From: a virus
DNA length: 25,831 bases
IMG/VR virus record: IMGVR_UViG_3300021138_000151
Span: 1 to 25,831 of that record
Strand: one strand, 5' to 3'
Below the pieces are notes generated by a model, which saw nothing but the letters and a program-made list of their open reading frames with translations, ran no database searches and was not told the origin of the DNA. This document shows positions 8,285 through 15,930 of the stretch, piece by piece (positions within the stretch are counted from its first letter, which is position 1; every line of letters begins with the position of its first letter). The position numbers and the translations under genes are program-made.

Positions 8285-10033
8285 ATGGAATTATTTGGTT
8301 TTGAGTTTAAAAGAAAAATACCTACAGATGTACAACCATCGTTCGCGCCAAAAGATACGGACGACGGTGCATTAGTTGTTGCTGCTGGTGGTTCTTTTGG
8401 CACTTATGTGGATCTTGACGGTACAGTAAGAACAGAAGCTGAGTTAGTTACTAAATATCGTGAAATGGCATTGCAGCCAGAAACAGATGCTGCTGTTGAC
8501 GAAATTGTTAATGAAACAATGGCTATTGACGAAAAAGAAATAGTTAAAATTGATTTAGATCAATTAGAAATATCAGACAAAATAAAGAAAGCAATTAGAG
8601 AAGAATTTAATAATTGCTTAAATATTTTAGATTTTAATAAACACGCCTATGAAATTTATCGTCGTTGGTATGTTGATGGACGTTTATATTATCATATTAT
8701 TATAGATCCATTAGATCCAAAAGCTGGTGTCAAAGAAGTTAGATATATTGATCCACGCAAAATTCGTAAAGTTAGAGAAGTAATTAAGAAGCGTGTACGT
8801 GGTGGTGAAACAAACGACTCAGTTATAACTAAAACACAAAATGAATATTTTATCTATAACGATAAAGGTTTTAGTTATGGTAATAAATCAGTAGGACCTA
8901 CCACAACTGGTTTAAAGATTGCTAAAGATTCTATTCTTCATGTTACATCTGGTTTGACAGATACAAATGGAACTATGGTACTTGGTTATCTTCATAAAGC
9001 AATTAAAGCATTAAACCAGCTTCGTACATTAGAAGATTCATTAGTAATTTATCGTCTTGCTCGTGCTCCTGAACGTCGTATTTGGTATATTGATGTTGGT
9101 AATCTTCCTAAGATGAAAGCAGAACAATATGTTCGCGATATTATGGTCAAGCATAAAAATCGGTTAATTTACGATGCTGAATCTGGGCAAGTTCGTGATG
9201 ACCGTAAGTTTATGACTATGTTAGAAGACTATTGGCTTCCTCGTCGTGAAGGTGGTAAAGGTACAGAAGTTACTACTCTTCCTGGTGGTCAAACACTTGG
9301 TCAAATGGATGATGTTCTTTACTTTCAGAAAAAGTTTTATCAAACATTAAACGTACCTGTTAATAGACTTAACTCAGATGCGTTATTTTCATTAGGACGT
9401 GCTACAGAAGTTACTCGTGATGAATTAAAGTTTGCTCGTTTTATTTCTCGTCTTCGTGCTAAATTTGCTCAATTATTTGTTAATTTGCTCGAAAAACAAG
9501 TTGTATTAAAGCAAATTATGACTATTGAAGATTGGAATAATATTGCACCTGATGTTAAATTTGATTTTAGTAAAGACAATTATTTTACAGAACTTAAAGA
9601 TGGTGAAATTATTGATAACCGTGTTAATCTTGCCCGTAACATGCAAGATATGATTGGTAAATATTATTCACAGGAATGGCTTCGTAAAAATATTCTTCAG
9701 CAGTCAGATGATGATATTGAAGAAATGGATGAACAAATTGCAGAAGAATCAAATTCAAATGATCCACGTTGGCTTAATACTAGTTTAATGAATAATGAAA
9801 TGATGGCTCAACAAATGAATGGAGCACCGCCCGAAGGACCTGAAGGCGATACAAATCAAAATGCTTTAGCTAGTGATGAAGATACTGATGCTGATCCAGA
9901 ACATGATAAAGATGTTAGAAAGATGCAATCAGCAAAAGCAACAGTTGATTTACTTTCTAAAAAGAAAAACAGGACCCTTAGTGATGAAGCTAAACTTAAA
10001 TCTGCTAGTCAAATACTAGCTAAAAATAAATAA
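8285..10033 (+). CDS. gp20: Portal protein gp20
   Basis: 582 residues, larger than T4 gp20 (524). The T4-like portal core is visible: TDAAVDEIVNETM (about 65-80), YVDGRLYYHIIIDPLDPKAG, YIDPRKIRKVREV, LARAPERRIWYIDVGNLPK, MEDYWLPRREGGKGTEVTTL-like and LNVPVNRLNSDALFSLGRAT. Twelve copies form the ring at the unique vertex that starts head assembly, gates DNA and binds gp17. The last ~80 residues are acidic and Asn/Gln-rich (EGDTNQNALASDEDTDADPE), probably disordered. A TTG at 8282 could also start the frame, but ATG at 8285 is chosen because AGGAG at 8274-8278 then sits at a normal 6-base spacing. Confidence 0.95.
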   Translation: MELFGFEFKRKIPTDVQPSFAPKDTDDGALVVAAGGSFGTYVDLDGTVRTEAELVTKYREMALQPETDAAVDEIVNETMAIDEKEIVKIDLDQLEISDKIKKAIREEFNNCLNILDFNKHAYEIYRRWYVDGRLYYHIIIDPLDPKAGVKEVRYIDPRKIRKVREVIKKRVRGGETNDSVITKTQNEYFIYNDKGFSYGNKSVGPTTTGLKIAKDSILHVTSGLTDTNGTMVLGYLHKAIKALNQLRTLEDSLVIYRLARAPERRIWYIDVGNLPKMKAEQYVRDIMVKHKNRLIYDAESGQVRDDRKFMTMLEDYWLPRREGGKGTEVTTLPGGQTLGQMDDVLYFQKKFYQTLNVPVNRLNSDALFSLGRATEVTRDELKFARFISRLRAKFAQLFVNLLEKQVVLKQIMTIEDWNNIAPDVKFDFSKDNYFTELKDGEIIDNRVNLARNMQDMIGKYYSQEWLRKNILQQSDDDIEEMDEQIAEESNSNDPRWLNTSLMNNEMMAQQMNGAPPEGPEGDTNQNALASDEDTDADPEHDKDVRKMQSAKATVDLLSKKKNRTLSDEAKLKSASQILAKNK

Positions 10034-10046
10034 TTGGAGATAACAA

Positions 10047-10271
10047 ATGGATAATGAACTTTCAGTGTCAGATTTAATTTCACAATCATATAACCAACAA
10101 CCTATTGAATTTCAAAATACATTTAATTCTATTATGAATAGTAAAATTGCTGCAGCCGTAAATAGTAAGAAGTTAGAAGTTGCACAAGGAATGTTTAGTG
10201 ATCAACCACCTAGTGAAGATTACGAATCAGATTTAGACCAAGAGGATAATCAAGATGTCGAAGCTGCTTAA
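10047..10271 (+). CDS. gp67: Prohead core protein gp67
   Basis: 74 residues, close to T4 gp67 (80). It has the same character: an N-terminal hydrophobic/polar part (NELSVSDLISQSYNQQPIEF, then QNTFNSIMNSKIAAAVNSKK) and a strongly acidic C-terminal tail. gp67 is a minor scaffold component inside the prohead, removed by the gp21 protease during maturation. The position directly after the portal gene is the T4 order. A GGAG ribosome binding site precedes it (10036-10039). Its last 17 bases overlap the next gene in another frame. Confidence 0.82.
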   Translation: MDNELSVSDLISQSYNQQPIEFQNTFNSIMNSKIAAAVNSKKLEVAQGMFSDQPPSEDYESDLDQEDNQDVEAA

Positions 10272-11676
10272 AGATATTTTAAAACAAGCCCATGATACAA
10301 TTAAGGGCGTAAGGCATTCTACTACTGAACCAGTTTCAACTGGTAAAGATCCAGGCGTTGATTATAAGCCTAAGGCAGGTGATGAAGATAATTTCATTGC
10401 CAAACATTCTGTACAGAAATGGGATGAGCCAACTGGTAATATAGACCCATCAACTGGTGTTAAGTATTCGCTTGATACCCCACAAAATTCTCGTATGGGT
10501 AATAACCAAGCTAAATCAAAAGCTACTAATGAAGAAGTTATTAATGAACTTTCTCCAGCTACAAAATCTGATTATCGTGTTAAAGCAGGTGATGAAGCAA
10601 AACGTCTCAGAACAAGAATAGGCATCATGAATAAAGTTAAAAGTGATGACGATGTTGTTAAATCTGCTGCTGATAATGTCAAGAAAGATATGAAAAGAAA
10701 ACTAAACAACAGAGTTGATGGTATTTTGAGATCAACAAGATCAGAAGAAACTGATCCTGGATTTTCTAAATTGAAAGACGAATTAAACGAACTATCAACT
10801 GATCTTCTACATCGTGCAGCTCATAAGGCAGCTAAAGTTGCTATGACTGATGTTCAGGGTCGTTCTGGTCCTATCTTTAAGAAACGTGCAGCTCAGGCTA
10901 ACAAGTTTCGTGCTAAGGGTATGGAACAGGAAAAGAAAGAAAGAGCTATGAAAGAAGAAACTCTTGACGAAGTAGTTATTAATAGACAAATGACTCCAAA
11001 AGAAAAAGCTGCTAAGGCTGCTTATATTAAAAAACATTCAGCAAAATTAGCAGCTCATGATACTGGCACTTCTACACCTAAAAAATCATTTAAAGACGTA
11101 AATACTGAACGTGGTGATTATACTCATCAACCAAGTAAAATGGGATTAAGACACGCTATAGGTGCTGGGTATTATAAAGCAGAAGAAACTATTCATGAAG
11201 TACTAACTAAGTCAACAACTGCTGGCGAAACTATTCATGACTTTGTTCATTCAAAAGATCCTAAGTTTGCTGGTAAGTCAAAAGAAAAACGTAAGGAAAT
11301 GGCACTCGCTGCTTATTACGCAAAACAGCGTAATGAAGAAGTTAAAGAAGCTTATGCTGTACAGCCACTTCTTGGTTCAGTAACTGGTTCTTCTGATATT
11401 GCTAAATATAAGACAGATGACACTCAGGATGAAATTGATATGGTTCGCACTGAGTTGAAAGCTATTGCAAACAAAACAATGCATATGCTTTCGAACATGC
11501 CAGCTGATCATCATATTGAGCCTTGGGTTCAGTCAAAGATCGCAGCAGCAAAAGAAATGATTGGTTCTGTTCATGATTATATGATGTATAGCGATCATGA
11601 AGAAGATGAACAGATGGACACACCTATTACACTTCCAAATATGTCTGTAGACGTTAACACAGGACAAAACGTATGA
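10255..11676 (+). CDS. Large Lys-rich prohead/internal head protein at the gene 68 position
   Basis: 473 residues, highly charged, mainly Lys, Glu, Ala and Asp, with no enzymatic motif I recognise. In T4 this place (67-X-21) holds gp68, a 141-residue core protein, so this one is over three times larger. Two related segments follow an (I/L)NE-LS motif: INELSPATKSDYRVKAGDEA (residues 96-115) and LNELSTDLLHRAAHKAAKVA (177-196). LDE (237-239) and IHE (313-315) are further (I/L)xE sites, the specificity known for gp21. Around residues 327-356 is a DFVHSKDPKFAGKSKEKR segment followed by a MALAAYYAKQR helix, which I recall from other T4-like aquatic phages. It is followed by a C-terminal helical part. 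A core or internal head role is inferred from place and composition. It overlaps gene 67 by 17 bases and the next gene by 4. Confidence 0.7.
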   Translation: MSKLLKDILKQAHDTIKGVRHSTTEPVSTGKDPGVDYKPKAGDEDNFIAKHSVQKWDEPTGNIDPSTGVKYSLDTPQNSRMGNNQAKSKATNEEVINELSPATKSDYRVKAGDEAKRLRTRIGIMNKVKSDDDVVKSAADNVKKDMKRKLNNRVDGILRSTRSEETDPGFSKLKDELNELSTDLLHRAAHKAAKVAMTDVQGRSGPIFKKRAAQANKFRAKGMEQEKKERAMKEETLDEVVINRQMTPKEKAAKAAYIKKHSAKLAAHDTGTSTPKKSFKDVNTERGDYTHQPSKMGLRHAIGAGYYKAEETIHEVLTKSTTAGETIHDFVHSKDPKFAGKSKEKRKEMALAAYYAKQRNEEVKEAYAVQPLLGSVTGSSDIAKYKTDDTQDEIDMVRTELKAIANKTMHMLSNMPADHHIEPWVQSKIAAAKEMIGSVHDYMMYSDHEEDEQMDTPITLPNMSVDVNTGQNV

Positions 11677-11927
11677 GCCAGGTAATTAAACCACTAGCAA
11701 ATACTTTTAACGTTGATTCCGCCGCAAATAGTTGCGGTGGTGCTACTCTCGTAAAAGTTATTAATACTAGTACTGCTGCCACATTAGTTTTTAAATATGC
11801 AAACAATGTTCAGTACGCCGACCTTGCAGTTGCAGCAAACGAAAGTGTAATAGTTCAGAAAGCTAATACCGATTTAATTATTGGCACTGCTATGTTAGCA
11901 AGCCCTATAGCTTGGCCAAAAGGATAA
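11673..11927 (+). CDS. Small probable virion protein
   Basis: 84 residues, start overlapping the previous stop (ATGA). It begins SQVIKPLANTFNVDSAANSC and is rich in Ala, Val, Thr and Asn, with alternating hydrophobic positions that suggest a small beta barrel or sandwich: LVKVINTSTAATLVFKYAN, then LAVAANESVIVQKANTDLII. Proteins of similar size, N-terminus (x-PLANTF) and pattern occur in head gene clusters of T4-like aquatic phages, where they are labelled structural; that is from memory. It could be a capsid decoration or vertex protein, but nothing in the sequence proves this. It sits four bases before gene 21 and must be made with the head proteins. Confidence 0.65.
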   Translation: MSQVIKPLANTFNVDSAANSCGGATLVKVINTSTAATLVFKYANNVQYADLAVAANESVIVQKANTDLIIGTAMLASPIAWPKG

Positions 11928-11931
11928 ACCA

Positions 11932-12600
11932 ATGAAACTCATCACTGAACTTTTTGAAGACGTTCAATATATCTCAGAAGCTACAGAAAGCGGTGAGAAG
12001 CAGCATTTCATTGAAGGCGTTTTTCTACAGGCTAATAAGAAAAATCGTAATGGTCGTATTTACCCATTAAACATTATGGAAACAGAAGTTAATCGTTATA
12101 TGACTGACGTTGTCCATAAGAATAGAGCATATGGTGAACTTGGCCATCCTCAAGGTCCATCTATTAATCTTGATCGTGTGTCACATATGATTACTTCGCT
12201 TCATCGCGATGGTGATAACTTTATTGGTAAGGCTAAACTTACTGAAACCCCAATGGGTAACATTGCTAAAGGTTTATTAAAGTCAGGCGCCAATCTTGGA
12301 GTATCTTCTCGTGGTATGGGAACACTTACACCAGATAAAAATGGCGCAATGGTTGTTGGTCCTGACTTTCATTTAGCAACAGCGGCTGATATTGTTGCAG
12401 ATCCTTCTGCTCCAGACGCTTTTGTTAAAGGTATTATGGAAGGTGTTGAATGGCTTTATGACCCCGTTAAAGATACATGGTATGAAGAAAAGCTTGATAA
12501 TATGAAAAAGGCTATTCATAAGATGACTATTAATCAAATTGAAGAACAGAAGATAGAAATATTTGAGGGGTATCTCAAGTCTTTAGCACTAAAAATTTAA
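11932..12600 (+). CDS. gp21: Prohead core maturation protease gp21
   Basis: 222 residues (T4 gp21: 212). It shows the herpesvirus-like serine protease fold of phage prohead proteases: GRIYPLNIMETEVNRYM, then AYGELGHPQ with probable catalytic H72, a conserved INLDRVSHMITSLH strand, GNIAKGLLKSGANLGVSSRG with nucleophile S126 (or S125), and TAADIVADPSAPDAFV containing the conserved Asp. It digests the scaffold (gp22, 67 and neighbours) and trims gp23 at sites with Leu/Ile two residues before Glu, so the head can expand. The gene lies between core and scaffold genes in T4 order, with an AAAGGA ribosome binding site. Confidence 0.95.
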   Translation: MKLITELFEDVQYISEATESGEKQHFIEGVFLQANKKNRNGRIYPLNIMETEVNRYMTDVVHKNRAYGELGHPQGPSINLDRVSHMITSLHRDGDNFIGKAKLTETPMGNIAKGLLKSGANLGVSSRGMGTLTPDKNGAMVVGPDFHLATAADIVADPSAPDAFVKGIMEGVEWLYDPVKDTWYEEKLDNMKKAIHKMTINQIEEQKIEIFEGYLKSLALKI

Positions 12601-12604
12601 GAAG

Positions 12605-12612
12605 TATAAATA
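12605..12612 (+). promoter_or_regulatory. T4-type late promoter for gene 22
   Basis: Exact TATAAATA in the 43-base gap between genes 21 and 22. The predicted start near 12618 leaves a leader of about 26 bases holding the AGGGAGA ribosome binding site. Confidence 0.75.
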
Positions 12613-12643
12613 TATTTAAAATTCCAGTAGGGAGAATTATTAA

Positions 12644-13675
12644 ATGACAGATAAAGTAGAAAACATTGAAGCAATTGAAGAAGGCACAATGGCAGCCGAT
12701 TCTCTTCATCCAGCTTCTAAGTCAATATCAGATCCAAAGTCACGTATCGAAATGATGACCGCTGTTCTTCATGGTATGGATTCCATGCCAAAGAAGGATT
12801 TTGTTAAGTGGTTCGAACAGCAGCAAGCTGTATTTGGTCCAGGTAAGGACTATGGTGTTGGTGATAAGCATGCACAGAATCAATCTTCAATTGATATGAA
12901 GAGTGGTTCAGGTCCAAAGACACGTGACGCTATGCCAAAGCTTTCTGTTAAAGAAGATGTTGAAGAAATGTTTTCTGGTTCAGATTTGTCAGAAGACTTT
13001 AAGGAAAAAGCAACTACTATTTTTGAAGCTGCTGTTTCCGCTCGTATTATTACAGAAACTGCTCGTCTAGAAGAAGAATTTGATTCACAACTAACAGAAG
13101 CAGTTACTGAAATCCATGAAGAATTATCATCAAAGGTTGATGCATATCTTGAATATGTTGTTGAAAACTGGATGACAGAAAATGAAGTAGCTATTGAATC
13201 TACATTACGTAATGAGATTATGGAAGAATTTATCAATGGTCTTAAGGGTCTATTTTCTGAACATTATATTGATGTACCAGAAGAAAAAATTGATATAATT
13301 GAAACCCTTGCTTCAAAAGTTGATGAATTGGAAGCATTGCTTGATGAACAAATTAACGAAAATGTAGAAATTAAGCGTTCTCTAATTGAAGCTGAAAAGA
13401 AAGAAGTAATTGAATCATTCCTAAACAATTTAGCCTTATCACAACAAGAAAAATTTAAGGCTTTAACTGAGGGTGTTGAATTCGATGGTGATCTAGAAAC
13501 TTACACACGTAAGTTAGAGATCATTAAAGAAGCTTATTTTACAGAGAAAAAAGTTTTTACTTCAACTAATATTGAAGAAGAAACTTTTGAAGGCGAAACA
13601 TCTGCTAATGTTGTAAACGTTGACCCTTCTGTAAATAGATATGTACAAGCTATTTCTAGAACTACTAAAAACTAA
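12644..13675 (+). CDS. gp22: Prohead scaffold protein gp22
   Basis: 343 residues, longer than T4 gp22 (269). The C-terminal two thirds are acidic and almost entirely helical or coiled coil, from KEDVEEMFSGSDLSEDFKEK (about 103-122) through FEAAVSARIITETARLEEEF and TLASKVDELEALLDEQINEN, as expected for the main core protein that shapes the head and is then destroyed by gp21. The extra ~100 N-terminal residues contain SRIEMMTAVLHGMDSMPKKD and WFEQQQAVFGPGKDYGVGDK and are not strongly coiled coil. The gene stands between 21 and 23 with its own exact late promoter and an AGGGAGA ribosome binding site, fitting high late expression. Confidence 0.92.
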   Translation: MTDKVENIEAIEEGTMAADSLHPASKSISDPKSRIEMMTAVLHGMDSMPKKDFVKWFEQQQAVFGPGKDYGVGDKHAQNQSSIDMKSGSGPKTRDAMPKLSVKEDVEEMFSGSDLSEDFKEKATTIFEAAVSARIITETARLEEEFDSQLTEAVTEIHEELSSKVDAYLEYVVENWMTENEVAIESTLRNEIMEEFINGLKGLFSEHYIDVPEEKIDIIETLASKVDELEALLDEQINENVEIKRSLIEAEKKEVIESFLNNLALSQQEKFKALTEGVEFDGDLETYTRKLEIIKEAYFTEKKVFTSTNIEEETFEGETSANVVNVDPSVNRYVQAISRTTKN

Positions 13676-13680
13676 GAATA

Positions 13681-13688
13681 TATAAATA
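13681..13688 (+). promoter_or_regulatory. T4-type late promoter for gene 23
   Basis: Exact TATAAATA in the 46-base gap between genes 22 and 23. The predicted start near 13694 leaves about 28 leader bases with an AAAGGAGA ribosome binding site, fitting the most abundant virion protein. Confidence 0.8.
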
Positions 13689-13721
13689 AAATATAACAAA
13701 AGTTAGACAAAGGAGACTAAA

Positions 13722-15122
13722 ATGTATCTAGCTGAGGAAATCCAAAAGAAGTGGGCACCAGTGCTCGACCACGATGCTCTTGGTAGCATTAAGGACCAAC
13801 ATCGCCGTTCTGTAACTGCCATTATGCTCGAAAATACCGAGAAGGCACTTATGGAATCAGGTGCTCATGGTCAGTATCAGACTATCACCGAAACACTAGG
13901 CTCTTATCAGTCTGCAGTACCTGCAAACTATATGGGTGGTTCATCTTCAACTTCTGGAACAGGTGGCATTGACACTTTCGATCCAGTATTGATTTCACTT
14001 GTACGTCGTGCAATGCCAAATCTTATTGCCTATGACATCTGCGGCGTTCAGCCAATGACTGGTCCAACTGGCCTTATTTTTGCAATGCGTTCTAAGTACA
14101 ACGATCAATCAAACGGTAGCATGGGTGCCAATGGCGTCCAGTCAAACGAAACCTTCTATAACGAAGTAAACACTGCGTTCTCTTCTGTTACTGGTGGTGG
14201 AAACACTCTTGGTGATAACTTTACTGGCACTATTCCAGGTGATACTGGTACTAGTCCATTAACATCACTTGCTAACTATAATACTGGTGGTGGTATGTCA
14301 ACTGCTCAGGCAGAAGCACTTGGCACTTATGGTAACACTGATTTTGCTCAGATGGCTTTCAGCATCGAGAAGGTAACTGTTACTGCTAAGTCACGTGCTC
14401 TAAAGGCAGAATACTCAATGGAACTTGCACAGGACCTTAAGGCAATTCATGGTCTTGATGCAGAAACTGAACTTTCCAATATTCTTTCAGCAGAAATTCT
14501 TGCTGAAATCAACCGTGAAGTTGTTCGTGAAATCAACATCACTGCTGTAGTTGGTGCTCAGGACAATACAACTACTAATGGTGTCTTCGATCTTGACACT
14601 GACTCAAACGGTCGTTGGTCAGTTGAAAAGTTCAAGGGTCTTATGTTCCAGCTTGAAAGAGAAGCTAACCAGATCGCCAAGCAGACACGTCGTGGTAAGG
14701 GTAACATTGTTATTTGTTCTTCAGACGTTGCGTCTGCTCTACAGATGGCTGGTGTTCTTGACTACACTCCTGCTCTTAACAGCAACAACCTACAGGTAGA
14801 CGATACTGGTAATACTTTTGCTGGTATCCTAAACGGTCGCTTCCGTGTTTACATTGACCCATATGCTCTTGGTGGTAATTATATCACTGTTGGTTATAAG
14901 GGTTCGTCAGCATTTGATGCCGGCTTGTTTTATTGCCCATACGTTCCTCTACAGATGGTACGTGCAGTTGATCCATCAAGCTTCCAGCCAAAGATTGGTT
15001 TTAAGACACGTTACGGAATGGTAGCCAATCCATTTGCTGAAGGTCTTAACAAGGGTTATGGTGTTCTTGGACTTTCAACTAATAAGTACTATCGTCGCGT
15101 TATTGTTAACAACCTAATGTAA
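13722..15122 (+). CDS. gp23: Major capsid protein precursor gp23
   Basis: 466 residues, HK97-fold major capsid protein of the T4 type. The N-terminal ~60 residues (YLAEEIQKKWAPVLDHD and on) are the scaffold-like propeptide; (I/L)xE sites LME (43-45) and ITE (55-57) are candidates for gp21 cleavage. The conserved VLISLVRRAMPNLIAYDICG, QPMTGPTGLIFAMRSKYN and EKVTVTAKSRALKAEYSMEL, then AQDLKAIHGLDAE, all match T4-like gp23. The Gly/Thr/Ser-rich segment around residues 155-200 is the expected insertion-domain region. Codon use shifts to more C-ending codons than in the neighbours, common for a very highly expressed gene. A strong hairpin follows in the next gap. Confidence 0.97.
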   Translation: MYLAEEIQKKWAPVLDHDALGSIKDQHRRSVTAIMLENTEKALMESGAHGQYQTITETLGSYQSAVPANYMGGSSSTSGTGGIDTFDPVLISLVRRAMPNLIAYDICGVQPMTGPTGLIFAMRSKYNDQSNGSMGANGVQSNETFYNEVNTAFSSVTGGGNTLGDNFTGTIPGDTGTSPLTSLANYNTGGGMSTAQAEALGTYGNTDFAQMAFSIEKVTVTAKSRALKAEYSMELAQDLKAIHGLDAETELSNILSAEILAEINREVVREINITAVVGAQDNTTTNGVFDLDTDSNGRWSVEKFKGLMFQLEREANQIAKQTRRGKGNIVICSSDVASALQMAGVLDYTPALNSNNLQVDDTGNTFAGILNGRFRVYIDPYALGGNYITVGYKGSSAFDAGLFYCPYVPLQMVRAVDPSSFQPKIGFKTRYGMVANPFAEGLNKGYGVLGLSTNKYYRRVIVNNLM

Positions 15123-15132
15123 AATATATATT

Positions 15133-15158
15133 TTTATAGTCAACTTAAAGACTATAAA
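15133..15158 (+). other. Nine-base-pair hairpin after gene 23
   Basis: TTTATAGTC (15133-15141) and GACTATAAA (15150-15158) are perfect inverted copies around an 8-base loop, 11 bases after the gene 23 stop. There is no T run downstream, so it does not look like an intrinsic terminator. It could protect the 3' end of the gene 23 message. Confidence 0.5.
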
Positions 15159-15161
15159 CGA

Positions 15162-15169
15162 GATAAATA
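15162..15169 (+). promoter_or_regulatory. Late-promoter-like GATAAATA inside the 5' arm of the homing endonuclease hairpin
   Basis: GATAAATA differs from the T4 late element by one base. The identical variant stands before the tail gene at 15960. With T4 spacing the transcript would begin near 15175, after nearly all of the 5' arm of the hairpin at 15165-15196, leaving the ribosome binding site GGGAG (15187-15191) unpaired. Confidence 0.5.
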
Positions 15170-15198
15170 CTCCCGAGGGCAACTTCGGGAGTATTTTT
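15165..15198 (+). terminator. Terminator hairpin after gene 23 that also covers the next ribosome binding site
   Basis: AAATACTCCCGA (15165-15176) and TCGGGAGTATTT (15185-15196) are a perfect 12-base inverted repeat around an 8-base loop, ending in TTTTT (15194-15198). It looks like an intrinsic terminator for gene 23. Its 3' arm contains GGGAG (15187-15191), seven bases before the ATG at 15199, the only plausible ribosome binding site for the next gene. Confidence 0.85.
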
Positions 15199-15822
15199 AT
15201 GTCTAAAGAAAAGTATGGATTTGTCTATCTCTGGTTAGATAGAAAGCACAAACGCTATTATGTAGGATGTCACTGGGGATCTATAGATGATGGATATGTC
15301 TGTTCATCTCCCTGGATGATACAGGCATATAGAATTAGACCTCAAGATTTTAAGAGAAGAATCTTGAAAACTAACATTCTATCTAGACCTGAACTTTACG
15401 AAGAAGAGCAAAGATGGCTTGATCTTATTAAACCAAATGAGATAAAGCCACACAACGACAAGCCAAGATACTATAATCTTCAAATAAGAAACAATAATAC
15501 TTGGCACAAGTATGATGAACATATCAAGACAGTTGGTCAAAAGATCTCAGCTTCTAAGAAGGGTAAGAAGACCGGTCCTAGACCAGAAGTCGGACCAGCT
15601 ATATCTGAAGCTAAGAAAGGTAAACCACTGACCGAAGAACACAAGACCGCCCTCAGGGGCATCAAGAAGCCAGCTCGCACTGAAGAATGGAAACGACAGA
15701 ACTCAGAAAAGTTTAAGCAGCTATGGTCAGATCCAGAGTTCAAAGCCAAACAGACTGAAGCCAGAAAAGTAGCTTGGATTAAAAGACGACAAAAGATAAA
15801 TAGTAATGAACTTGCTCATTGA
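15199..15822 (+). CDS. Free-standing GIY-YIG homing endonuclease
   Basis: 207 residues. The N-terminal GIY-YIG domain shows GFVYLW (7-12) and RYYVGCHWG (19-27), the two tyrosine-bearing strands, then DDGYVCSS, YRIRPQDFKRRIL with basic residues, and ELYEEEQRW containing the expected metal-binding Glu. From about residue 110 come NUMOD3-type DNA-binding motifs, ISASKKGKKTG and ISEAKKGKPLTEEHKTALRG, and a basic C-terminus. This is the layout of Seg-type mobile endonucleases of T4-like phages, which cut a cognate site in related genomes and spread by repair. It sits alone between gene 23 and the tail-tube-like gene, with hairpins on both sides. Codon use (many AGA, more G+C) differs from its neighbours, suggesting recent arrival. 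Confidence 0.92.
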   Translation: MSKEKYGFVYLWLDRKHKRYYVGCHWGSIDDGYVCSSPWMIQAYRIRPQDFKRRILKTNILSRPELYEEEQRWLDLIKPNEIKPHNDKPRYYNLQIRNNNTWHKYDEHIKTVGQKISASKKGKKTGPRPEVGPAISEAKKGKPLTEEHKTALRGIKKPARTEEWKRQNSEKFKQLWSDPEFKAKQTEARKVAWIKRRQKINSNELAH

Positions 15823-15863
15823 AGGCAAGAATGCTACAAGACGGTTTTAAACCGCAAACTAAT

Positions 15864-15886
15864 GGGGTCTTCGGATCCCCTTTTTT
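15864..15886 (+). terminator. Rho-independent terminator after the homing endonuclease
   Basis: GGGGTC (15864-15869), a TTCG tetraloop closed by C-G, then GA-T-CCCC (15874-15880, one bulged T) followed by six T (15881-15886). It lies in the 137-base gap (15823-15959), whose other content is a short palindrome around 15842-15854 and the GATAAATA promoter. Confidence 0.88.
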
Positions 15887-15930
15887 ATTGACTAATACTA
15901 AATATGAAGTTATAATCATCTTGTGAGAAT

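Noticed and set aside
10025-10032. AATAAATA as late promoter for gene 67
   Set aside because: The predicted start near 10038 falls inside the ribosome binding site GGAG (10036-10039) of gene 67, so the message could not be translated well.
12880-13236. 118-codon minus-strand frame in gene 22
   Set aside because: Ser-rich mirror of the acidic scaffold coding sequence; a composition artefact.
15806-15850. 14-codon frame MNLLIEGKNATRRF at the end of the homing endonuclease
   Set aside because: No convincing ribosome binding site, it overlaps the endonuclease end, and it stops before the terminator; no support beyond an open frame.
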